NCBI GenBank assembly: GCA_043736395.1
Contig: JAYTCQ010000092.1
Location: 1 to 23,164 of the forward strand
From: JAFDVL01 sp043736395
GTDB taxonomy: Bacteria; Acidobacteriota; Blastocatellia; RBC074
Direction of reading: 5' to 3'
Length of the DNA: 23,164 bases
The notes under the pieces were generated by a model that saw only the letters and a list, made by a program, of their open reading frames with translations, was not told where the DNA came from and searched no databases. Shown one piece after another: positions 8,445 through 15,945 of the stretch. Each line of letters starts with the position of its first letter. Position 1 is the stretch's first letter. A program made the position numbers and the translations under genes.

Positions 8445-8783
8445 ATGAAAAAAATTGAAGCAATTATTCGTCCTCACCTGCTGGAAGGTGTGAAAGATGC
8501 CTTACAGGCGGTCGGTGTTCAAGGGATGACACTCAGTGAAGTTCGTGGTTTCGGTCGTCAAAAAGGTCACACTGAAGTGTATCGTGGCAGTGAATACAAA
8601 GTTGAATTCGTGCCCAAAGTAAAACTGGAATTAGTGTTGGATGACGAGGCACTGGACGGCGCAGTCGAAGCAATTTCAAAAGCTGCACGCACAGGAAAAT
8701 TCGGAGACGGAAAGATTTTTGTCTTTAACGTTGATGACGCAATTCGCATCCGTACCGGAGAACATGGAGAACATGCAGTCTAA
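8445..8783 (+). CDS. glnK: Nitrogen regulatory protein PII
   Basis: This 112-residue PII trimer subunit signals nitrogen status. The T-loop GHTEVYRGSEYKVEF carries Tyr51, the residue uridylylated by GlnD. The C-terminal signature AARTGKFGDGKIFV and RIRTGEHGEHA match PII proteins and provide the ATP/2-oxoglutarate site. The ATG at 8445 is chosen over the one 30 nt upstream because CAGGAGAAATTATT lies at ribosome-site distance and the protein then begins MKKIEAIIRP, as PII should. Being next to amtB makes GlnK, the channel-blocking paralogue, the better name. GlnB cannot be excluded from sequence alone. Confidence 0.96.
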   Translation: MKKIEAIIRPHLLEGVKDALQAVGVQGMTLSEVRGFGRQKGHTEVYRGSEYKVEFVPKVKLELVLDDEALDGAVEAISKAARTGKFGDGKIFVFNVDDAIRIRTGEHGEHAV

Positions 8784-8802
8784 ATAATCGTCCAAATATT
8801 TA

Positions 8803-8845
8803 AGGAGCTAAACACTCGCCTTCGACAGTTTAGTGTTTAGCTCCT
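8803..8845. repeat. 14-bp perfect hairpin between glnK and porin
   Basis: AGGAGCTAAACACT (8803-8816) and AGTGTTTAGCTCCT (8832-8845) are exact reverse complements with a 15-nt loop. No U-run follows on the + strand, so it may act as an mRNA-stabilising or processing hairpin rather than a clean terminator. Confidence 0.7.
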
Positions 8846-8958
8846 CCCGGCAAACAGTAAAAACTGCTTACCACGACAAAGTATGAAGCCTTCTATTTCT
8901 GGTTTCAAGCAATGACACGATGTTCTGGTAAGTAGTGATTAAGAAAGGTAATTTCATA

Positions 8959-10410
8959 ATGGCTACGTTGCATTTAAAAAAAATATCATCAATTTCAATA
9001 TCAGCACTATTACTCATCGGTTCGCTCACTCCAACTTTTGGGCAACAATTAGCACTGGCAAAAAACAATGGTAACGATCCCATCAAAACGTCCAGTGCAA
9101 TTGCTACAACGGAACCGAAAGCTGCTGATCCTGTCAAAAAAACAGTGGATCCAGCGGAGATGCTCAAATTAATTACCGCGTTGGAAGATCGGATTCATCT
9201 GCTCGAAGAGAGGCTGGCGGCGACCAATAAAACTCCTGTCGCTGCTGCTGTGGCAACGACTAACAATACTTCTCCGGTGGCTCCTGTCGTGCAGGAAGAT
9301 ATTAAAAAAGAAGTTGCGACACTGAAAGAAGAAGTCAAAAAACAGGAAGGAATGCTCGGATTTTTACGTGATGTCGAAGTCAGCGGAATTGTTGATGGCT
9401 ACTACAGCTACAACAACAACAAAGTGGATATGTTCACGCAGGGACGTGCCTTTGACGTTCGGCACAATGCGTTTAGTTTGCAGTTAGGAAAAATAACTAT
9501 CGAAAAGAAAAACTCAGTGGATAGCCGTTTAGGTTTTCGTGTGGATGTTGGCTTGGGAGAAACCGTAGACCGCGTGATTTCAGTGAGTGATTCCAGCCGC
9601 AATGATGCGACGAAGCATATTTTACAGGCATATGGCAGCTATGTCGCTCCAATTGGTAGCGGCTTAACGATTGATTTTGGAAAATTCTATACACCAATCG
9701 GTGCTGAAGTGATTGAGACGAAAGACAACTTCAACTATTCACGCGGTTGGTTATTTACTTACGGCCCGTATTATCACGCTGGCTTCCGCGCTAAATATGC
9801 GTTCAACGACAAAGTTGCCGCGACGGGATTTTTAGTCAATGGTTGGGACAATATTTTTGAAAATAATCAGAACCGAAATGCGGCGAAAACAACTGGTGTT
9901 CAGATTGCGTTGACGCCAACGAAAAAGTTTGCTCTGACACAGACATTTATGGCTGGCCCTGAAGCTCCGTTGGCGAATGTTCCGGCAGTTTCCGCACGTG
10001 ATAACTGGCGTCAAATTGCCGACACTGTGGCCACCGTTTATGTCACCGACAAATTCACTTTGTTAGGGAATTTCGTTCACGGACGTGATGGAGACAACAG
10101 CGGCGTTCGCGGTCAATGGACAGGTTTTGCGGGATATTTCAAATATGCCTTCAGTGACAAAGCCGCCTTCTCGCCACGCTTTGAAGTCTTGAATGATAAA
10201 AATGGTTTGCGGACAGGAACCGCGCAAACCGTCAAGGACATTACGCTGACGCAGGAATTTAAGTTAGCCAACAATTTCCTGACGCGGTTTGAGTATCGGC
10301 GTGATTTCTCGAATCAATCATTCTTCGCGAACGCTTCAGGCGCGACACGAAAAAATCAAAACACTTTCATTATTGGCCTGAGCTATTTTATTACTTCCAG
10401 AGGTCAATAA
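8959..10410 (+). CDS. BBP2-type outer-membrane porin
   Basis: This 483-residue protein is predicted to be an outer-membrane beta-barrel of the OmpL-like porin-2 type. A signal peptide (about 1-30, ending LTPTFGQQ) is followed by Ala/Thr/Pro-rich linkers. Two heptad-like coiled-coil stretches (LKLITALEDRIHLLEERL and EVATLKEEVKKQEG) may contact the peptidoglycan or trimerise. The barrel begins at VSGIVDGYYSYNNN and contains DFGKFYTPIGAEV and GPYYHAGFRAKYAF, typical of this family. It ends with aromatic strands (FIIGLSYFI). The ATG at 8959 with GAAAGG upstream is preferred to the GTG 24 nt earlier because the signal peptide then starts properly. Its place after amtB-glnK suggests passage of ammonium or other small nitrogen compounds across the outer membrane, but this is inference. 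Confidence 0.85.
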   Translation: MATLHLKKISSISISALLLIGSLTPTFGQQLALAKNNGNDPIKTSSAIATTEPKAADPVKKTVDPAEMLKLITALEDRIHLLEERLAATNKTPVAAAVATTNNTSPVAPVVQEDIKKEVATLKEEVKKQEGMLGFLRDVEVSGIVDGYYSYNNNKVDMFTQGRAFDVRHNAFSLQLGKITIEKKNSVDSRLGFRVDVGLGETVDRVISVSDSSRNDATKHILQAYGSYVAPIGSGLTIDFGKFYTPIGAEVIETKDNFNYSRGWLFTYGPYYHAGFRAKYAFNDKVAATGFLVNGWDNIFENNQNRNAAKTTGVQIALTPTKKFALTQTFMAGPEAPLANVPAVSARDNWRQIADTVATVYVTDKFTLLGNFVHGRDGDNSGVRGQWTGFAGYFKYAFSDKAAFSPRFEVLNDKNGLRTGTAQTVKDITLTQEFKLANNFLTRFEYRRDFSNQSFFANASGATRKNQNTFIIGLSYFITSRGQ

Positions 10411-10432
10411 ATAATGACAACGAATTTTTACA

Positions 10433-10468
<36 letters not shown>

Positions 10469-10474
10469 TTTGAT

Positions 10475-10506
10475 GCGGTGAAGTCGAAAGGCTTCACCGC
10501 TTTTTT
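10475..10506 (+). terminator. Rho-independent terminator after porin
   Basis: GCGGTGAAG (10475-10483) pairs with CTTCACCGC (10492-10500), closing on a GAAA tetraloop, and six Ts follow. It ends the glnD-to-porin run and lies 18 bp from the end of the convergent Roco gene. Confidence 0.92.
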
Positions 10507-10523
10507 GTTAGAAAATTGCATGG

Positions 10524-13058
10524 TTATTGAGTTAAATTTTTTATTTCGGATTCTTTTTGTTGAATCTCTCTGAGAACACTGAAGTATTTTTCTATGTCAA
10601 ATTTATGTTTCCAGTAAAGATATTTTTCAATTTTAGCTTCAATAAAATTAACGGTTGTTTCTTCTGATACTTTTGTCTTTTTGAATAAAAAGAAGATAAT
10701 CGGAGACACTAGAACGACAACGCCGAAAATTGATAAGCCAATCTCAAATCTTGTCCAATTTTCTACAATCCATTGTATATTTTTGATAGACCAATAAATC
10801 AAATAAACCAAGCCTGACGATAATAACAAACCTGTCAGCCATCGAGTTACCGTTGCCCAAACATCTGCTCGTTCATCTAATTTTTCTTTTTTATTTTCCA
10901 ATTCAACTTTCTCGTTTCTGAGAGAAACTATGTCTGATTGGATTTGACTTAAATGAGGGTTTTTCTCAACTACTTTATATTTTGAAATGGAGCTTTCTTT
11001 TTCAAAACCGTCTCTATTCCGAAGTCTTGATGATCTGTCCTCAACGCCATCCAGCCAATCGCTGACCGGAAAGAGTTCTTTCAATTCTTTGACAAAAATT
11101 TTTGTTTCACCTATCTCTTCCATGCCAAGTAGCTCATCGTAATCTTTCAAAATATCTATCTCTCTATTGTCCCTGTCCCTATCTTCCAGTTTGCGAGTCG
11201 GGTGTACTGCAAATTCTTTCACCGGAAGAACGGCAAATTCACCGTGAATTTCTTTGAATTCTTTGCGGATTATCGCTAAAAGGTTTTGACATTTTTTGAT
11301 GTTTTCGCCGCTGATATTGATGATTACTTTTTTCTCAAAAGCATCAAATTTTATCAATGCTTTGCTTTCTTCATGTTCTAAAACGACTCCGTTTTGCCAC
11401 CATGATTTTTTATAAATGTACGGATACATTCTGACAACGAATTTAGTAAAAATGTTTTTCAGATATGTTTCGTAGTGATATTGAAAACCAAGCGTGTTTG
11501 TCCATTCGCCTATGTCGGGTTCTTCGACATCCAATAAGAGGTCAGGAATAAGAAATCTTTTGTCTTTTTCTATGTCAACGCAAAGTTCGAACTTTCTCAT
11601 TAAATCGAGAATGAATTTATGTTCTTCGGGTTGGTAACCTTTCGGGGTAAGAATTTTGTCGAGTTGAGAAAACTCCAATTCGCCTTTGTTTCTAATAATA
11701 CTTGGATTGTCTGTTAGTGCATAAACTCCGTTGGTGATCCATTCTGGGTTAAAAATCATGCGGTCGAATAAACCTTTGAAATAGATAATTACCCCAATAT
11801 CGTTCAGGAATTCCCGGATCGTGTTTTGGCTGGTTTCATCTTCGATCTTTTTCTTTATGCAATTTGTCAGATATTCGTTGTTGGTAATATGCGGAATGTT
11901 ATTATTTTTCATTCCTTCCAGTTTATCTTTAATCGCAAACCAATCTGCTGGAAATGGTTGGTGCAGTTCTTTGAGGTTACCAATTTCGGTAATTAATGCC
12001 TTCTTAAATTCTCCCCATTTATCTTCATAGCCTTTTATATTTACATTACTGCAAACGCCATAAAACCCTTTGATGTTTTTAAATTTTTTCTCCAGTTCGG
12101 CCCGATTTATTTCAAAATAGCCCTGTCCTTCTAGCGCATCATCACGCTGGTTTTGGTCAACTTTGCTGCCGACCACAATGATCGGCGAATCACCAGCAAA
12201 ACTTTCAATTCGTTTCAGCCATTCTTCCGTTTTATTTCTGTCTTCGTTTCGTCTTGCATTAATAACCAAAATATATACAGTGCGTCCGGTAAAAAAGAAT
12301 TGATGCGTAGAGTGCATGATTTCCTGTCCGCCGAAATCCCAAACGTTCAATTGTACTGTTTGGTTATTTATCGTGACATTTTTCCACGTCTCTATCTTGA
12401 TGCCAGTGGTACTTCTTGTGTCGATATAATCATCATAAATAAGCCTGCGAATCAAAAGTGTTTTTCCGAAATCAGCCTCACCGACCACCACAATTTTAGC
12501 TTCATTAAGAGGCTTGGTTACGCCTTCCGTTGTTTTGAAATAGTAGCTGAGAATCGTTAGGGCATCTCGCCCACTTAAAATCTCTTCAGGAATTTTTGTT
12601 TGCAATTCGTTATTTTCTCGAAGATCCAATACTTTCAAGGCTTTTAATTCCTTGAGGACGGACAGATCACTGAGTTGATTGTTACCTAAATCAAGGATCG
12701 TGAGCGCGGGCAATGCCTCAAGCACGGACAGATCACTGAGTTGATTGTTTCTTAAATCAAGCGAAGTGAGAGCGGGCAATGCCTTAAAAAAGGAATAATC
12801 ACGCAGAGAGGCATAATTAAGAAGGAGTTTTTGAAGGCGACTAAAGTTTGAAAGATAGTTATCGGGCAACAGAAACAGCGGGCAGTAATCGAGTGCCAGT
12901 CCAATCACAAAACCGTCTTCGTCAACACTATAGTTGCGAACACCTGTTCGATACTCTATTAGGAAAGATTTTTCTGTAGCAAGGTTTTTTAATTCGACAC
13001 GGTTTAACGAAAAGCCGAATGTTTCTTCAATTTGTTTGATCCGCTCTAAGTCGTTCAC
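10524..13058 (-). CDS. Roco protein: LRR, Roc GTPase, COR-like, 2 TM
   Basis: This 844-residue GTPase of the Roco (LRRK-like) class is likely membrane-bound. Leucine-rich repeats cover about 72-150, with two near-identical 22-residue units containing NNQLSDLSVL. The Roc domain (about 187-365) has P-loop GEADFGKT (193-200), switch I STTG, switch II WDFGGQE (240-246) and HSTHQFFFTG. The G4 motif is SKVD (298-301) where NKxD is usual. A COR-like region spans about 370-620. A coiled coil (about 700-731) is followed by two membrane helices (about 735-758 and 771-793) and a charged tail. The start is GTG at 13058, with GGGAG about 7 nt upstream. It is AT-rich compared with its neighbours and has its own promoter, which suggests transfer. 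Function is unknown; signalling or conflict/defence are both possible. Confidence 0.88.
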   Translation of the reverse strand: MNDLERIKQIEETFGFSLNRVELKNLATEKSFLIEYRTGVRNYSVDEDGFVIGLALDYCPLFLLPDNYLSNFSRLQKLLLNYASLRDYSFFKALPALTSLDLRNNQLSDLSVLEALPALTILDLGNNQLSDLSVLKELKALKVLDLRENNELQTKIPEEILSGRDALTILSYYFKTTEGVTKPLNEAKIVVVGEADFGKTLLIRRLIYDDYIDTRSTTGIKIETWKNVTINNQTVQLNVWDFGGQEIMHSTHQFFFTGRTVYILVINARRNEDRNKTEEWLKRIESFAGDSPIIVVGSKVDQNQRDDALEGQGYFEINRAELEKKFKNIKGFYGVCSNVNIKGYEDKWGEFKKALITEIGNLKELHQPFPADWFAIKDKLEGMKNNNIPHITNNEYLTNCIKKKIEDETSQNTIREFLNDIGVIIYFKGLFDRMIFNPEWITNGVYALTDNPSIIRNKGELEFSQLDKILTPKGYQPEEHKFILDLMRKFELCVDIEKDKRFLIPDLLLDVEEPDIGEWTNTLGFQYHYETYLKNIFTKFVVRMYPYIYKKSWWQNGVVLEHEESKALIKFDAFEKKVIINISGENIKKCQNLLAIIRKEFKEIHGEFAVLPVKEFAVHPTRKLEDRDRDNREIDILKDYDELLGMEEIGETKIFVKELKELFPVSDWLDGVEDRSSRLRNRDGFEKESSISKYKVVEKNPHLSQIQSDIVSLRNEKVELENKKEKLDERADVWATVTRWLTGLLLSSGLVYLIYWSIKNIQWIVENWTRFEIGLSIFGVVVLVSPIIFFLFKKTKVSEETTVNFIEAKIEKYLYWKHKFDIEKYFSVLREIQQKESEIKNLTQ
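12658..12789 (-). repeat. Tandem 66-bp LRR-coding repeat
   Basis: Two 66-bp units (12658-12723 and 12724-12789) each encode one 22-residue leucine-rich repeat. The first 26 bases are identical and most of the rest matches, indicating a recent in-frame duplication inside the Roco gene. Confidence 0.85.
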
Positions 13059-13121
13059 GCAAGTGCTCCCAATATTAAGTAAATGTAAATCTAAAAACTA
13101 AGACTGAATTGTTATGTACTA

Positions 13122-13150
13122 ATGATACAGGAGCAATTCCTGTATACCAA
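13122..13150 (-). promoter_or_regulatory. Sigma-70-like promoter of the Roco gene
   Basis: On the minus strand TTGGTA (13150-13145) and TATCAT (13127-13122) are separated by exactly 17 bp. That gives 4/6 and 5/6 matches to the -35 and -10 consensus. The predicted start is near 13115, leaving a leader of about 57 nt before the GTG at 13058. Confidence 0.6.
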
Positions 13151-13169
13151 AAATTTCTTGGTATACAGG
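13125..13169. promoter_or_regulatory. Nested inverted repeats over the Roco promoter
   Basis: CCTGTATACCAA (13139-13150) and TTGGTATACAGG (13158-13169) form a perfect 12-bp inverted repeat with a 7-nt centre that covers the -35 box. The same middle arm also pairs with ATACAGGA (13125-13132), giving an 8-bp repeat over the spacer and -10. Three copies of the ATACAGG half-site therefore lie on the promoter, as expected for a repressor operator. An alternative is a hairpin that terminates read-through from the 106-residue gene upstream. Confidence 0.6.
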
Positions 13170-13230
13170 GTGAATCTACGAGTGTTTCTTTAACTGTGAG
13201 GAGATAGTTTGCGGTAAGAAAAACTGGTAT

Positions 13231-13551
13231 TTAATAAACAGCGAAATTCTTTTCTTCGAAATGCAAAAATGCGCTGAGGTGAGGCGAAACGATTTCGACC
13301 TGATCTTCCTTATTGAAGAGAACTGCTCCGTAAATACTGGTGTTTTCACTCAAGCGATTGATTAATCGCTTCGCATCAATGGAACGTCCTGTCAGATAAT
13401 CTTCTTCGGTGGTCACGTGCGCCCGAATCTCATCCCGTGCCGCCGTTTTTAAATTTGTTTCTAATTGTCGCAGGATGAAAAACGTAGCAATGATTATGAC
13501 TGCGTTGAAACTCACAGCCAAAAGAATAATCCGACGCGAGCTGATTTTCAT
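13231..13551 (-). CDS. Small membrane-anchored sensor-like protein
   Basis: This 106-residue protein has a short basic start (MKISSRR), one membrane helix (about 8-28, ILLAVSFNAVIIIATFFIL), a helical stretch rich in charged residues, and a segment YGAVLFNKEDQVEIVSPHLS resembling the strand core of periplasmic sensor domains. This layout matches the front end of a sensor histidine kinase, but it stops before any second helix, HAMP or kinase domain. Following the stop in other frames (13059-13230) I find no kinase continuation. It may be a stand-alone small protein or a remnant cut off when the Roco gene arrived. ATG has an AAGAAG ribosome-like site. It is divergent from the DUF2490 gene. Confidence 0.5.
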   Translation of the reverse strand: MKISSRRIILLAVSFNAVIIIATFFILRQLETNLKTAARDEIRAHVTTEEDYLTGRSIDAKRLINRLSENTSIYGAVLFNKEDQVEIVSPHLSAFLHFEEKNFAVY

Positions 13552-13622
13552 AATTTTCTTCTTATTCTGAGCAAATAATATGTTACATAAACTTTTACTA
13601 CTTTTCTCTACGTTGATGATTA

Positions 13623-13638
13623 AGGTACGGAAATTGCT
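13623..13638 (+). promoter_or_regulatory. Sigma-54 (-24/-12) promoter of the DUF2490 gene
   Basis: AGGTACGGAAATTGCT matches TGGCACG-N4-TTGCW at all but two positions (A for T before GG, T for C after it). GG and GC are 10 nt apart. The predicted start is near 13649, about 39 nt before the ATG at 13688, and an AAAGG ribosome site follows. Confidence 0.6.
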
Positions 13639-13687
13639 AACTTAATCCCCTGCGTCAGTAGAGTTCAATTAAAGGTAAGAAAAAAAC

Positions 13688-14374
13688 ATGAATTTCACGG
13701 TTCGATTGGTAATTTTTATGGCGTTGGTGTTGATGTCCGAAGATCGGATTTTTAGTCAAACGACTCCGCCGCGCGAAGATAATCAATTCTGGAATGAAAC
13801 ACAATTGATTAAGCCAACGGGAAAGAACAAAGAATTAATCATCATCGGAGTGCTGCGAACGGGGCGGAATTTTGCGCGTCCGGTAGATGAACGCATCGGC
13901 GCAGGCTTTAATTTTAAACTGAACAAGTACCTGTCTATCATTCCTACTTACCTCTATGTAGACCAACAGCCCTACGACGGCAGACGTATTCAAGAACATC
14001 GGTTAGTACTGAATGCGACAGTAAAATTCAATGCCGGAGCCTTCGCTTTTATGGATCGCAATTTGGTGGAACGCCGCGTCCGTCATTCCAGTGCTGATTT
14101 CACGGTCTATCGAAATCGTTTGCAGATTGATCATCCGGCACGAATAGGCAGCTTCAAATTCAAGCCATTCATCGCCGATGAAATCTGGTATTCGACGCAA
14201 ACCTCAAATGCTAAAACCCTTGGCTGGTTTCGCAATCGCATCTCTGCCGGAATCATTAAACAATTTGGCGAACGCTTCAGCGCGGACATTTTTTACCTTC
14301 GACAAAACGATGGCGTCTCGTTTCCAGGCAATGTTCATGCGATTGGGACACTCTTCAAAATTTATCTGCACTAA
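13688..14374 (+). CDS. DUF2490 outer-membrane protein
   Basis: This 228-residue protein starts with a signal peptide (about 1-24, ending RIFSQ) and then looks like a small outer-membrane beta-barrel. Family-typical pieces are FWNETQLI near the start, EHRLVLNAT, the NRLQIDHP region, FKPFIADEIWYSTQ, a WFRNRISAGIIKQFG strand pair, and the end YLRQNDG then IGTLFKIYLH. These match DUF2490, whose substrate is unknown. It is a single gene with its own sigma-54-type promoter and ends at a bidirectional hairpin facing the carbon operon. It is divergent from the 106-residue sensor-like gene, so a regulatory link is possible but unproven. Confidence 0.82.
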   Translation: MNFTVRLVIFMALVLMSEDRIFSQTTPPREDNQFWNETQLIKPTGKNKELIIIGVLRTGRNFARPVDERIGAGFNFKLNKYLSIIPTYLYVDQQPYDGRRIQEHRLVLNATVKFNAGAFAFMDRNLVERRVRHSSADFTVYRNRLQIDHPARIGSFKFKPFIADEIWYSTQTSNAKTLGWFRNRISAGIIKQFGERFSADIFYLRQNDGVSFPGNVHAIGTLFKIYLH

Positions 14375-14392
14375 CCCGTAAAAACAGGGAAG

Positions 14393-14415
14393 AGCTGGGA
14401 CATTCTGTCCCAGCT
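14393..14415. terminator. Bidirectional terminator between convergent genes
   Basis: AGCTGGGACA (14393-14402) and TGTCCCAGCT (14406-14415) form a 10-bp stem with a 3-nt loop, between the ends of the DUF2490 gene and the carbon operon. Downstream are AATTTT on the + strand and a distant TTTTT on the - strand. Confidence 0.75.
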
Positions 14416-14457
14416 AATTTTAAAAGAAAATATTTTATGGAGCGCGCCAGGAAAATC

Positions 14458-15945
14458 TTAAGGCAATTGCGCGGTGTGGGATGTTCCTGAAAAGGTTGCG
14501 ACAATGCGTTCTGCCGCCAGAGCAGGCAGGCGAATCAGCGGAGCGGGGAATAATCCTCCCAGCAACAAAAACAATAAAGCCGCCGTCAAAATCCATCGTT
14601 CGCGTGGCAAGGCATCTGCTAAATCATGCGCGGCAGCAATTGGACGACCCAGGAAAAGTCGCGCAAATAATCGCACTACGCTGAAGGCATTCATCGCCGT
14701 GACAACCGGCAGAACAATACCAAGATAAGGATTCGTGGCGAGCGTCCCTTGCAGCAATAAATCTTCCGCCGGGAATCCCAGGGAGAGCGGCAATCCAACC
14801 AACGCCAGCCCGCCCACTGCAAAAAAGACAGCCAGTCGCGGCGCGCCAATGGCTAAGCCGAGGAAGCCATTATTTTGTAGAGCTGTTTCAAGCCGCGCTT
14901 CCAATCCCGCATACACAGCCGCCAGCATCGTGGTTGAAACTGCGACGACTTGCCAGAGCACTAATGATCCGGCAATGCCGACGGGTGTATTGCTTTCCAG
15001 TCCTGTCAATAAAAATGCCGACTGGCTGATTGCCACCAGTGCGAATAAACGGCGCGGGTTGGTTGCCACAAGTGCCAGCAACGCCGCATACGCCGCCGTC
15101 AGTAAGCCTAAATTGCTGAAGAGCGGCCACGCGTTATGCGCGACATCAGGCAGGAGCGGCAGGACGATTCGCGCGACCAGAAATGCGCCGAGATGTCCGT
15201 TGACTAATAAAGTGATCGGCAGTAATGATCCCTGCTCAAATGATGCGACGACCCACGAATGGGCAGGGAAAATCCCCTTGCGCAAAACCACTGCGATCAT
15301 CAAAAAGACGAATGCCGCAAAGAGTAATTGCGACTCTCCGGTTCGTGCCAGCGTCAGGCTTAAGGCAGCTTGCCAGCTTGCCTGTGGCGAAGCGTAAATC
15401 AGCAAAGCCACACCAATGCACAAACTCAGCAGACTGGTGGAAAGCACAATTTGCGCAAAGAGCGGCAACGTCCTTTTTCCTTCGTTAGCGTCAGCGGAAA
15501 AAGTTAGACGAGTAAACGCTCGCGTCAGCAAAAACGGAGCCAGCGAGCCAGCCCAACCCAGCACAAATACAATGAGATTGTTTGCGGCGTAGGCCATCGT
15601 GGTCGTCGCGCACAGCCACAGTAATCCTGCCAGCCATTGCGGGGTTAATTTACGATTCGGAGCCAGCACCACGACACCGAGAACGAGCGCGGCAAACAGC
15701 GATAAGGGAATCGCGTTCAAGGCATCTACGACAAACCATTGCCAAAACATTTCAGAAAGACGCGCATCGGGTGCCTGCATGACGGTCAGGCTGGCAACGA
15801 GAAATGCAGCGAAGCTCAATGATAATGCGCCTGCCGTCCATCGTCGCGCCTGATCAACATTTGTCATGCGCCAGACAAGCAAGGAACTCACGAGTGGTAC
15901 GAGGATGCCGAGGCTCAGAAATGGAAAGAGTAAATGGTTAAGCAT
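14458..15945 (-). CDS. NuoM-like membrane subunit of DAB-type complex
   Basis: This very hydrophobic 495-residue protein, with about 13-14 predicted helices, belongs to the proton-conducting NuoL/M/N-Mrp family. The best-kept motif is RKGIFPAHSWV (222-232), matching the half-channel Lys and His of NuoM. Where the partner has GWE, this protein has GWA (Ala132), so the usual membrane Glu is missing and proton pumping may be altered. The ATG follows an excellent GGAGGGAG site and overlaps the stop of the NuoL-like gene by 8 bp (ATGCTTAA), implying translational coupling. It is the last gene of the operon. Described DAB/MpsAB systems have one such subunit; a second one here could be a structural or modified channel half. 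No other complex I genes are nearby. Confidence 0.85.
   Translation of the reverse strand: MLNHLLFPFLSLGILVPLVSSLLVWRMTNVDQARRWTAGALSLSFAAFLVASLTVMQAPDARLSEMFWQWFVVDALNAIPLSLFAALVLGVVVLAPNRKLTPQWLAGLLWLCATTTMAYAANNLIVFVLGWAGSLAPFLLTRAFTRLTFSADANEGKRTLPLFAQIVLSTSLLSLCIGVALLIYASPQASWQAALSLTLARTGESQLLFAAFVFLMIAVVLRKGIFPAHSWVVASFEQGSLLPITLLVNGHLGAFLVARIVLPLLPDVAHNAWPLFSNLGLLTAAYAALLALVATNPRRLFALVAISQSAFLLTGLESNTPVGIAGSLVLWQVVAVSTTMLAAVYAGLEARLETALQNNGFLGLAIGAPRLAVFFAVGGLALVGLPLSLGFPAEDLLLQGTLATNPYLGIVLPVVTAMNAFSVVRLFARLFLGRPIAAAHDLADALPRERWILTAALLFLLLGGLFPAPLIRLPALAAERIVATFSGTSHTAQLP

Noticed and set aside
8935..8958. GTG start extending the porin by 8 residues
   Set aside because: The ATG at 8959 has the ribosome site and gives a normal signal peptide.
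13629..13648. Minus-strand GG-N10-GC match that could drive the 106-residue gene
   Set aside because: Outside the GG and GC pairs it keeps few consensus bases, and it overlaps the much better + strand sigma-54 match.
14735..15397. 220-codon + strand open frame opposite the NuoM-like gene
   Set aside because: It is the antisense shadow of a strongly hydrophobic, clearly coding gene. The Ser/Thr/Lys/Pro-rich translation has no family features.
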